From Gemmatimonadaceae bacterium (GTDB lineage Bacteria; Gemmatimonadota; Gemmatimonadetes; Gemmatimonadales; Gemmatimonadaceae), in contig JAUSJA010000025.1 of NCBI GenBank assembly GCA_030647905.1, positions 235,741-299,740 of the forward strand: a DNA stretch of 64,000 bases, read 5' to 3'. The first letter of the stretch is position 1; every line of letters starts with the position of its first letter. This document shows positions 18,157-25,332 of this stretch, piece by piece. Under the pieces are notes generated by a model. The model was not told where the DNA came from. It was given only the letters and a program-made list of their open reading frames with translations, and searched no databases. The translations under genes and the position numbers were made by a program.

Positions 18157-19232
18157 TCGGCGTCTCCGTTGCGCGGTCCCAGATGCACGACTACCGGTCT
18201 GGGGCCGGCGTCGCTCATCAGCGTCGCCAGCCACCGCGACTCGTCGAAGCTTTCGAAAAAGAACTTCAATGCAATCGAAAGCGGCACCGCCAGCAACGCC
18301 CCGAGAGGACCGAGAACCCATCCCCAGAAGAACAGCGACACCACCACCACGATCGGCGCCAGGTCCAGTGTATGTCCTACGAATCTTGGCTTGATAACGT
18401 TGTCCACGAGGGTATTCACCACCACGTAGCTGGCGATCACGGCGATGGAGCGCCCGAAACCGTACTGCACCAGCGCCAGCAGCGCTGGCGGCGTGAGGGC
18501 GATCGCGAATCCGATGTTGGGCACGAAGCTCAGCAGGAACGACATGACTCCCCACAGAATCGCGTAGTCAACGCCGAGCGCGAGTAACAGGATGGTATTG
18601 ATCACCGCGACGATCAGTCCGAACATCGCGTTGAGACTGACATAACTGCGGATATTCTCGCCGAAGTGCGCGAATCGCTCCAGCGCCTGGGGCGACGACG
18701 ACAGCGCGGACCTCAGCTTCTCCGGATACCGCACGGCCTCGAGCATCATGAACGCCATCAGCAGCACGAGGAGAATGAGAGTTCCCGCAGTCTGGGTGAG
18801 ATTCCGGATCAGCCGGAGCGCGTATCCGACGATGCTGCTCGGCCGCAGTACCTCGCCGGAGAAAAGACGCGAGCTTTCAATCGGCAGATCCGACAGCTTG
18901 TCGCGGATCAACTGCTGGATCGCCTCGATGCGCGGCTGATATCCCGGCAGGTTGTCCTGGAGCTGCACCAGCGACGACCACACCAGCGCGACGAACAGCG
19001 CCAGCACGATCACGCCGAGCAGAATGCCGGTGAGCGCGGCCGCGCTGGGGTGCCATCCGCGCTTGCGCAGCCACTCCGAGCCCGGGCTCCAGGCGATCGT
19101 GATGACGAGGGCGAGAAGCACGGGCCCGATGATCGGCGCGGCAGCGCGCATTCCCGCGAGTACCACGACCGCGCTTGCCGCAGTGAGAAGAAGGCGGCTA
19201 AGTGATGAGGACTTGCTTGTCGAATACGGCAC
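18153..19232 (-). CDS. AI-2E / PerM family permease
   Basis: 359 residues with the family layout: two to three N-terminal membrane helices, an amphipathic spacer (QDNLPGYQPRIEAIQQLIRD), then five further helices with the conserved stretches FVPNIGFAIALTPPALLAL and NTLVDNVIKPRFVG. Members export or exchange small molecules; a few export autoinducer-2, others act as sodium/proton antiporters, so substrate cannot be assigned. The last helix is followed by a soluble tail. It shares a 4-bp overlap with the small chimeric gene downstream. Confidence 0.9.
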   Translation of the reverse strand: MPYSTSKSSSLSRLLLTAASAVVVLAGMRAAAPIIGPVLLALVITIAWSPGSEWLRKRGWHPSAAALTGILLGVIVLALFVALVWSSLVQLQDNLPGYQPRIEAIQQLIRDKLSDLPIESSRLFSGEVLRPSSIVGYALRLIRNLTQTAGTLILLVLLMAFMMLEAVRYPEKLRSALSSSPQALERFAHFGENIRSYVSLNAMFGLIVAVINTILLLALGVDYAILWGVMSFLLSFVPNIGFAIALTPPALLALVQYGFGRSIAVIASYVVVNTLVDNVIKPRFVGHTLDLAPIVVVVSLFFWGWVLGPLGALLAVPLSIALKFFFESFDESRWLATLMSDAGPRPVVVHLGPRNGDAE

Positions 19233-19268
19233 TCGTGAAGCCCGCCCAGTGATCTGTGTCCGGCTAAT

Positions 19269-19366
19269 CTAGGTCACTGACTGGAGTGTTGTCACGCTCC
19301 GCATCAGTGCTTCGACGACCGCAGGATCGAAATGCGCCCCGGTGATGAGCTCGCCTACCGCCGTCA
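19269..19366 (-). pseudogene. Remnant of a response regulator: HD-GYP-like tail
   Basis: Between the sensor kinase and the permease a minus-strand frame reads ELITGAHFDPAVVEALM before a stop at 19269. HFDPAVV is the typical C-terminal motif of HD-GYP phosphodiesterases and related response regulators. Everything upstream of it in such a protein is missing, and it is joined directly to the broken receiver domain of the neighbouring kinase (see there). It is a deletion scar rather than a gene. Confidence 0.5.
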
Positions 19367-20941
19367 TCAGGGATCGCCTCGAGGACCCGCTATCCGTTCC
19401 GCCTGAGAATCCGCGTCGCGACGTTGCGCACCTCCTCGTCGTCCTGGACGACCAGAATTGTCTCTTTGCCCACGCGGCGGTTGCGCCGCGGAGTCATCCG
19501 TTCCTTCGCCTTCTCTAGCTTCCTCCGCGCGGGGAATATATACCTTGAACGTCGTTCCCCGCTCCGGCTCGCTGTCCACCCGGACGAATCCGCCCGACTG
19601 CTTGATGATTCCGTAAACGCTGGCGAGGCCGAGCCCCGTGCCCTTCCCCTTTTCCTTGGTCGTGAAGAACGGCTCGAACAGCCGCTCCCTCACTTCCTTG
19701 CTCATTCCCGCGCCCGTGTCCGTGACCGCAAGCATGACGTATGGTCCAGGTGTGGTATAGGCGTGAGAGCTGGCGTACTCTTCGTCAATCTCGACGTTCG
19801 ACGTCTCGAGAATGAGCTGCCCGCCGTCGGGCATCGCGTCGCGCGCATTGAGAACGAAATTCATGATGACGCGCTCGAGCTCCGCCGGATCGGCGGTCAC
19901 CATCCACAAATCGCGCGCCAGTCGGATGTTGATGCGCACGCTTTCGAACAGCAGCCGCTTCAGCATGTTGCGCATGCCATCCACGGTGGCATTCAGATTC
20001 ACCAGCCGCGGCTGAAGCACCTGTTGTTGCCTGCTGAACGCAAGAAGCTGCCTGGTCAACGCCGAGGCGCGGTCCGCCGCGCGCGTGATCTCGAGCAGAT
20101 CGTCGCTCTGCTGGCTTCCCGGCTCGGCATCGGCGAGCAGCAGCTCGCTGTAGCTCTTGATCGCCGTCAGTATGTTGTTGAAGTCGTGCGCCACTCCGCC
20201 GGCCAGGCGCCCTACCGCTTCCATCTTCCGCGCCTGAAGCAGCTGCTCCTCGAGCTGGCGGTACTGCGTCGTCTCGAGGATCACCGAGCCCACTCCGGTG
20301 CTCCCGCGGGAAAGCTCTACCGGAAAGAAGCTCGCGAGATAATGCCGCTCGCGCATCGGATCCACCAGATTCGTGCTGGCGATCGGAATGTTCGGGACCG
20401 CTTCGCCCGTGGCGAGGACGCGGCGCAGGATCGGCTCGATAGCGTCCACGAAATCGGAGGGCATCACCTCTTCCAGCGTCTTCCCGACATGCGACGCGGC
20501 GGGCAGCCCGCTCATCGCCGCGCCCGCCTCGTTGATGCGCACGAAACGCATGCTCCGGTCGTGCAGCGCGAAGCCGACGGGTGAGCTGTTGAGGCAGAAA
20601 TCCAGCAGCGACTGGGCTTCCTCGTGTTCTGACTTCGCGCTGTCGGCGATCGCCCGTGTCGCTTCGAGCTGCTTCGCCTGTCGAAGCGTGCGCCGGCTGA
20701 GCCATGCCAGGATCCCCAGCAGCGACAGTATCTCGAGAAGAGCGGCTACGCTCCGCTGATTGACCCAGTAGACCAGCGTGACTGTCAGTCCGATGGAAAT
20801 CAAAGCGAGCGCGCCGAGCCAGAAGGCGCGGCGCAGCTGGGGGAGCATATTTCCCCGCCGGACCGGCGGATCGGTTGATGACAATTGCATCCTGTCGGGC
20901 CGCGAACGGCCCGGGTTGAAGTACGGGCTTGCAATACTCAA
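19367..20941 (-). CDS. PAS-containing sensor histidine kinase with decayed receiver tail
   Basis: Two membrane helices (residues 38-56, 66-82), a PAS domain (VGFALHDRSMRFVRINEAG), HisKA with the phospho-His in GRLAGGVAHDFNN, then N, G1 and G2 boxes (NFVLNARDAMP, DTGAGM, KGTGLGL). After VYIPRAEEA the frame should enter a receiver domain. That domain is visible one frame over (ETILVVQDDEEVRNVATRIL) but ends at a TAG where relatives have Tyr (NG-Y-RVLEA), and the phospho-acceptor Asp is gone. The core kinase is intact, so it may still work as a plain kinase. Start uncertain: ATGs at 20941, 20890 and 20848; the last has the best ribosome site (GGGGA). Confidence 0.85.
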   Translation of the reverse strand: MSIASPYFNPGRSRPDRMQLSSTDPPVRRGNMLPQLRRAFWLGALALISIGLTVTLVYWVNQRSVAALLEILSLLGILAWLSRRTLRQAKQLEATRAIADSAKSEHEEAQSLLDFCLNSSPVGFALHDRSMRFVRINEAGAAMSGLPAASHVGKTLEEVMPSDFVDAIEPILRRVLATGEAVPNIPIASTNLVDPMRERHYLASFFPVELSRGSTGVGSVILETTQYRQLEEQLLQARKMEAVGRLAGGVAHDFNNILTAIKSYSELLLADAEPGSQQSDDLLEITRAADRASALTRQLLAFSRQQQVLQPRLVNLNATVDGMRNMLKRLLFESVRINIRLARDLWMVTADPAELERVIMNFVLNARDAMPDGGQLILETSNVEIDEEYASSHAYTTPGPYVMLAVTDTGAGMSKEVRERLFEPFFTTKEKGKGTGLGLASVYGIIKQSGGFVRVDSEPERGTTFKVYIPRAEEAREGEGTDDSAAQPPRGQRDNSGRPGRRGGAQRRDADSQAERIAGPRGDP

Positions 20942-20956
20942 GAGAATCGGGGACCC

Positions 20957-21000
20957 GGCAATGCCACTTCTCTATCATGAAAGTGCATTTCTCTATCAAA
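20957..21000 (+). promoter_or_regulatory. Operator-like repeat, site 1
   Basis: The gap between the sensor kinase and the solute-binding-protein gene contains two copies of a 16-bp element. Copy 1 is AATGCCACTTCTCTATCAT and copy 2 AGTGCATTTCTCTATCAAA, with their TATC cores at 20973 and 20994, 21 bp (two helical turns) apart. The element recurs at 22.8 and 24.4 kb. Direct repeats with 21-bp phasing are typical for AraC-type activators, and one such regulator is encoded at 24519. Confidence 0.65.
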
Positions 21001-21103
21001 CCCCCACTGAATCGAGGGTTAACGTCGGGAACCACTCGCGAAACGGGCGGCTGCACCCATATTTGCAGGCGTTTTCCCTGACACCAAACCGACGAACAAT
21101 ACG

Positions 21104-22789
21104 ATGCCATTTGGCTTGCTCCTGATCGGCCTGGCTGCGCTGCTTCTCAGTGGCTGCAGGGAATCCACCCGGGGAACCGGACACTCCGATACCGGCGGAA
21201 CGATCGTGATCGCGACGAGCTCCGAGCCGGACGCGCTCTTCCCTCCAGCGGCGATGAGCATGGAAGCGCGTCAGGCGACGGAGCTCATCTATGAGTATCT
21301 GGCCGACGTCGGTGTCTCGATGAACACCATCGGCGACCGTGGCTTCGTTCCGGAGCTTGCTTCTCGATGGACTTGGGCGAACGACTCCATGTCCATCGCG
21401 TTCACCATTCATCAGAACGCGAAGTGGCAGGACGGCCGCCGCGTCTCCGCGGACGACGTCGCGTTCACATACGGCATCTACAGCGACTCGACGTTCGCGT
21501 TCGCCGGAGCGGAAGACCTTGCGGACATAGACTCCGTGACAGTCCGCGACTCGGCCACCGCGGTCTTCTGGTTCGCGAAGCGCACTCCGCACCAGTTCTT
21601 CGATGCGGCGGCGCGAATGCTGATCCTGCCGCGCCACATACTCGGCGCGATCCCGCGCGATTCGCTGCGCACGGTCACGGCGCGCATGACTCCGGTTGGC
21701 AGCGGACGCTTCCGGCTCGGCGGATGGAACAGAGGCACGTCATTCGAGCTGGATGCGGTCGCCGATCACTACCGTGGTCGCGCAAATCCGGACCGCATCA
21801 TCTGGACGATCGCGCCGGAATACCAGACCGCGGTCACGCGTCTGCTCGGCGGCCAGGCAGACGTATTCGCGGCACTCCGCCCCGAGACTATCGCCGAGCT
21901 CGGGGGCAAGAGCAGGTTCAACGTCGTGTCGCTGCCGGGAATGGACTACGTGTTCATGCAGCTCAACCTGCGCGACGCATCCGGACGCGACGCGCCGCAT
22001 CCGTTGTTCGCATCGCGCGACCTCCGGCGCGCCCTCACGATGGCCGTGGATCGCCGGGCGATGGTAAAGAATCTTTTCGACACTCTGGCGACCGTCAGCA
22101 TCGGACCGGCGGTCCGCGCATTCCCGACGACCGACACAACTCTCGCGCAGATCCCGTTCGATCCCGCCGCCGCCGGTCGCCTGCTCGATTCACTCGGATG
22201 GCGGCGCCCGGCCAACGGCGGCATCCGGATGCGCGACGGAAGACGGCTCGCATTCACCGTGATCGTGCCCTCGTCAAGCATGTCGCGAACGCGCCTCGCC
22301 GTGCTGATGCAGGAGCAGCTTCGGCAGGTGGGCGCCGAGATGAACATTGACCAGATGGATTACGCCGCGTTCTCGGACCTGCTCAGTGGCCGGCGCTTCG
22401 ACGCTGCGCTCGCCGCGTGGCATCTGGGATCGAGTCCCGCCGCCGTCCGGGATACCTGGACCAGCGCCGCCGCGAAAAAGGGAGGGCTCAACTACGGCGG
22501 CTATCGCAATCCGGCCTTCGACAACCTGGTGGACAGCGCGCTTGAAGCGGACCGGATCGCCGACACGCGGCGCTACTTCAAGCAGGCGAATCAGATGATC
22601 GTGGATGATGCCCCCGCGATCTGGCTGTACGAGCCACGGACCGTCCTGGCGATCGAAAAACGCGTCCGCATCACGCCGATGCGCCCCAATGCCTGGTGGC
22701 TGGACATCGCAAACTGGATGATCCCGGCCGCTGAGAGAATCCCGCGTGACAGGTCCCAGGCCGCCGGTCAGAGCTCAAGGAAGCCTTGA
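21104..22789 (+). CDS. Peptide-type ABC solute-binding lipoprotein (SBP family 5)
   Basis: 561 residues. Signal sequence LLLIGLAALLLSGC gives a lipidated Cys18 on the outer face of the membrane. The mature protein is an OppA/DppA-type receptor: ATSSEPDALFPPAAM near the start, LASRWTWANDSMSIAFTIHQ and AKWQDGRRVSADDVAFTY in lobe I, MTPVGSGRFRL at the hinge, and DLRRALTMAVDRRAMV in lobe II. The family binds oligopeptides and passes them to a permease. None of the permease or ATPase genes is adjacent. The upstream gap carries operator site 1. No clear ribosome site precedes the ATG. Confidence 0.92.
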   Translation: MPFGLLLIGLAALLLSGCRESTRGTGHSDTGGTIVIATSSEPDALFPPAAMSMEARQATELIYEYLADVGVSMNTIGDRGFVPELASRWTWANDSMSIAFTIHQNAKWQDGRRVSADDVAFTYGIYSDSTFAFAGAEDLADIDSVTVRDSATAVFWFAKRTPHQFFDAAARMLILPRHILGAIPRDSLRTVTARMTPVGSGRFRLGGWNRGTSFELDAVADHYRGRANPDRIIWTIAPEYQTAVTRLLGGQADVFAALRPETIAELGGKSRFNVVSLPGMDYVFMQLNLRDASGRDAPHPLFASRDLRRALTMAVDRRAMVKNLFDTLATVSIGPAVRAFPTTDTTLAQIPFDPAAAGRLLDSLGWRRPANGGIRMRDGRRLAFTVIVPSSSMSRTRLAVLMQEQLRQVGAEMNIDQMDYAAFSDLLSGRRFDAALAAWHLGSSPAAVRDTWTSAAAKKGGLNYGGYRNPAFDNLVDSALEADRIADTRRYFKQANQMIVDDAPAIWLYEPRTVLAIEKRVRITPMRPNAWWLDIANWMIPAAERIPRDRSQAAGQSSRKP

Positions 22790-22810
22790 ACCGAGGTTGG
22801 GTTAAGGCCT

Positions 22811-22877
22811 CTGTTGATAGGTTTTCGGCACATTTCTGAATAAAAAAGGGTGTTCATGATAGAAAAACGGCATTTCC
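22811..22877 (-). promoter_or_regulatory. Operator-like repeat, site 2
   Basis: Read on the minus strand, AATGCCGTTTTTCTATCATG (22875 to 22856) and TGTGCCGAAAACCTATCAAC (22834 to 22815) repeat the element of sites 1 and 3. Their TATC cores are 42 bp apart, i.e. twice 21. Halfway between is a weaker copy (TTTATTCAGAA). The site ends 13 bp before the start codon of the TPR gene, a position that suits repression or a promoter overlapping the site. Confidence 0.6.
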
Positions 22878-22889
22878 TACGCGCTGCCG

Positions 22890-24182
22890 ATGCCCCAGTT
22901 TACGGGTCGTCAAACTCCTATTCATCAATTCATGGCCCGTCATCAAGCCTATTTCGACACACTCGCCGCGGACGAGCAGGACTCCGTTTCGTGGGCTTCG
23001 GCTCTCGCCGGGCTCGCGGTGCTCCGCCTCGTGGATGCCGTCCGAATGGATGCCGATCTGATCCGGACAGACTGGACCGGTGTGTGTGCCGTCGTGGATG
23101 CAGTGACGGCTCTGGGCGAGGGAAACCGGATGCGGCGACCTCTCATGAAGGTGATGGACCAGCTCCGGGACGACCACCAGGACTGGGGCGCCATCGGCAA
23201 GCATGTCTTCGACTACGGGCGGACGCTCGATCTCGAGGGCAACTGGGGCCTCGCGGTGGACGTGTTCGGAATGGTGGCCGACATCGCGCGTGCAGCGCGC
23301 AAGCCGGAGCTCGCCATGCAGGCAACTACGGCACTCGGCGGAGCGGCCCGGCGGTCGGGCGACTGGGACCGGTCGGCGGACGGTTACGCCGAGGCGGCGC
23401 ACATGGCCGACGCGCTTGGCGACAAGGCGTCCGGGCTGACCGTCCGGGTGGGGACGGCGAATACGCTGTTAGCGCGCGGCAATCTGCCCGCGTCGCAGTT
23501 GATCCTCGACGATGTCATCTCCGAATCGGCGAAGTCGGGGCTCGACGGCGTGGCGGCTCTTGCGCTTCACACGAGCGCTTCGATCGCGCACCTCAGGGGG
23601 AATTTTGCCGAGGCGGTGAGCATTGGTTACGAGGCGTTGAACAAGGCGACGAATCCATCGGCGAAGGACACAATCTTGTCGGACATCGCCGCCTCATTCA
23701 TCGAGCTCGGCATGCATGACGCCGCGCGCGACGCCAACCTCGTGATATCGCTTACGTCACGCTATCAATGGGTTCGTTGGCAGGCGACGATCAACCTGAT
23801 GGATCTCGCCGCGCGAGATGGCATGGAGGAAGCGTTCTTCGACTACGCCGACCAGCTCCGGTACGCTGCTCTGGATCCGCGACTGCGGTCCTACTTCCTG
23901 CTGTATTACGGACAGGGTTGCGTCCGGTGCGGGCGCGAGGAAGAGGGCCGCCACCAGATCGCCGAGGCGCAGCGGTTTGCGACCCGGCAGAAGATTCACC
24001 AGGTGGCGTTCGACGCGGAGAAAGTGCTCGCCAGTCTCGCCGGGGAGAGAAAGAGCAGGCCTGCCGAACCCGTTCAGCCGCGGTCCGATCCGGTTCCGGA
24101 CGGCGCGTTGCAGGTTGCCGAGGCGCTGACCTACATTCGGAAAACCGCTCTCTCTTCTCCTCAGGCGGGCGACTGGATGTAG
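22890..24182 (+). CDS. TPR-like helical-repeat protein, possible peptide receptor
   Basis: 430 residues, predicted all-helical, cytoplasmic (no signal or membrane segment). From about residue 115 it shows paired-helix units of 36-42 residues: LDLEGNWGLAVDVFGMVADI, then GDWDRSADGYAEAAHMADAL, then GNLPASQLILDDVISESAK, then GNFAEAVSIGYEALNKAT, each with the G/small-aromatic-A pattern of tetratricopeptides. There is no helix-turn-helix at the N-terminus, so it is closer in layout to Rap phosphatases than to PlcR/Rgg. A search could instead place it with signalling ATPase-associated TPR regions. It sits between a peptide-binding lipoprotein and an exported peptide gene, and its promoter carries operator site 2. 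The ATG at 22932 is an alternative start; no ribosome site is evident for either. Confidence 0.75.
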   Translation: MPQFTGRQTPIHQFMARHQAYFDTLAADEQDSVSWASALAGLAVLRLVDAVRMDADLIRTDWTGVCAVVDAVTALGEGNRMRRPLMKVMDQLRDDHQDWGAIGKHVFDYGRTLDLEGNWGLAVDVFGMVADIARAARKPELAMQATTALGGAARRSGDWDRSADGYAEAAHMADALGDKASGLTVRVGTANTLLARGNLPASQLILDDVISESAKSGLDGVAALALHTSASIAHLRGNFAEAVSIGYEALNKATNPSAKDTILSDIAASFIELGMHDAARDANLVISLTSRYQWVRWQATINLMDLAARDGMEEAFFDYADQLRYAALDPRLRSYFLLYYGQGCVRCGREEEGRHQIAEAQRFATRQKIHQVAFDAEKVLASLAGERKSRPAEPVQPRSDPVPDGALQVAEALTYIRKTALSSPQAGDWM

Positions 24183-24191
24183 CGGGGTGAG

Positions 24192-24329
24192 CTAGTTGGT
24201 GCAGACCTGGCTGCCTCCGGTGACAGAGCAGACACCGTTCGTCTGGGGGCCGGTGACGTCGGCGCAGGCGGACGCGGCGGTGAGGAGGCCTGCAAGAAGG
24301 GCCAGGGCGAGCAATTTGCGAGCGGGCAT
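24192..24329 (-). CDS. Exported 45-residue peptide with Cys-loop tail
   Basis: The ATG at 24329 follows AGAGG by 7 bp. The peptide opens with a signal sequence (MPARKLLALALLAGLLTAASA) followed by Cys, so it may be either a lipopeptide or cleaved after ASA. The mature part ends C-S-V-T-G-G-S-Q-V-C-T-N: two Cys nine residues apart that could close a small disulfide ring. It faces the TPR gene tail to tail (9 bp apart) and is divergent from the AraC-type gene, with operator site 3 between. Size, export signal and Cys-loop suit a secreted signal peptide; a small structural lipoprotein is the alternative. Confidence 0.6.
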   Translation of the reverse strand: MPARKLLALALLAGLLTAASACADVTGPQTNGVCSVTGGSQVCTN

Positions 24330-24393
24330 TTTGGTACCTCTGGGTAGGGTGAGAGAGGGGGTTCGACGCAAATTTAGCCCCTTTTTTGTAACC

Positions 24394-24459
24394 GGAAATG
24401 CCGGTTTCATATCGTGAACTGCGCCTTCTATACAAAAAAGTGTCGGTTTTCTATCAAAA
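24394..24459 (+). promoter_or_regulatory. Operator-like repeat, site 3
   Basis: Between the divergent peptide and AraC-type genes. Copy 1 is AATGCCGGTTTCATATCGTG, copy 3 AGTGTCGGTTTTCTATCAAA; their TATC cores at 24410 and 24452 are 42 bp apart, with a degenerate middle copy (CTGCGCCTTCTATACAAA) near 24431. So three units are phased by 21 bp. The first unit shares 22 of 26 bases with the first unit of site 2. The site lies 60-125 bp upstream of the AraC-type gene and 65 bp upstream of the peptide gene. Confidence 0.65.
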
Positions 24460-24518
24460 GGCCTCGCCCTTCCAGGTAAAGCACGCCAGATTCAGGCTGA
24501 CCCGGAAAGGATTCTGTC

Positions 24519-25328
24519 TTGAGCATTGCGGTGTTTCTCCCGCCGCAGCTACTGGCGCATGTCAGGCATGTGTTCGCGAGCGAGCCTGATTTCATCGTCG
24601 CGAACTCGTGGGACAACCTCGATATCATAATTCGGCGGGATCCGGTCACTGTCGTGATCCTGGATCCGTCCGCCGATGGCGTGATGAATACCGACGCCGT
24701 TGCCGGCCTCCTCAACCGCTACCCGTCGCTTCCGCTCGTGGCGTACGTGATGCTGAGCCCGAAGTCGTTCGGCGCCATCGCGCAGCTTTCGCGGCGGGGG
24801 CTGGAGCACGTCGTGCTGCATCGGTTCGACGACTCGAGGGAGCGTCTGCAGCAGACCATTGCACGAGTAAAAACAAACCCGCCGACGAAGCGGTTTGTGG
24901 CGGCGCTCGCGCCGTCGTTGCGTCTCGTGCCGCTGCCGCTCGCCCGCGCCGTGCACGACATGTTCGACAAGCCGCACATCTACGGCAGCGTGCTGGACCT
25001 GGCGATGGTGGCGGGAGTTCCGGCGATTAGCGTGTACCGGCACTTCGACATCGCCCGCCTGGCGTCACCGAAGAAGATGCTCGTCGCGTCGAGACTGCTG
25101 CGCGGCGTGACGTATCTCCGCGATCCCGGGTATTCCGTGCGCGAAGTAGCGTTGAAGCTCGGCTACCGTCACCCGCGGATCTTCACCGCGCACGTCATCG
25201 AGGTATTCGAGATGACTCCGACGCGCCTCCGCACGCGACTGACCGAAGACGACGCGATGGCGTCGCTGATGCGATGGCTCGATTTTCAGGAGAGCCCCGG
25301 CGCTGCTGCCGGTCGGTGGGCGAGATGA
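24519..25328 (+). CDS. AraC-type regulator with receiver-like N-terminal domain
   Basis: TTG start chosen because GGAAAGG precedes it by 9 bp. In the 269-residue product, residues 1-120 have the alternating strand/helix rhythm of a CheY-like domain (IAVFLPPQLLAHVRHVF, VTVVILDPSADG, LPLVAYVML) but lack a clear acidic pocket, so it is probably a pseudo-receiver that senses by binding rather than phosphorylation. Residues 155-250 are an AraC-type double helix-turn-helix: VLDLAMVAGVPAISVYRHF and YSVREVALKLGYRHPRIFTAHV. Operator site 3 is directly upstream, which suggests self-regulation and control of the neighbouring peptide, TPR and solute-binding genes. Confidence 0.85.
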   Translation: MSIAVFLPPQLLAHVRHVFASEPDFIVANSWDNLDIIIRRDPVTVVILDPSADGVMNTDAVAGLLNRYPSLPLVAYVMLSPKSFGAIAQLSRRGLEHVVLHRFDDSRERLQQTIARVKTNPPTKRFVAALAPSLRLVPLPLARAVHDMFDKPHIYGSVLDLAMVAGVPAISVYRHFDIARLASPKKMLVASRLLRGVTYLRDPGYSVREVALKLGYRHPRIFTAHVIEVFEMTPTRLRTRLTEDDAMASLMRWLDFQESPGAAAGRWAR

Positions 25329-25332
25329 CGCA

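Noticed and set aside
24394..24459. Riboswitch or attenuator
   Set aside because: The repeats are direct, not inverted, so a DNA-binding site is more likely than an RNA fold.
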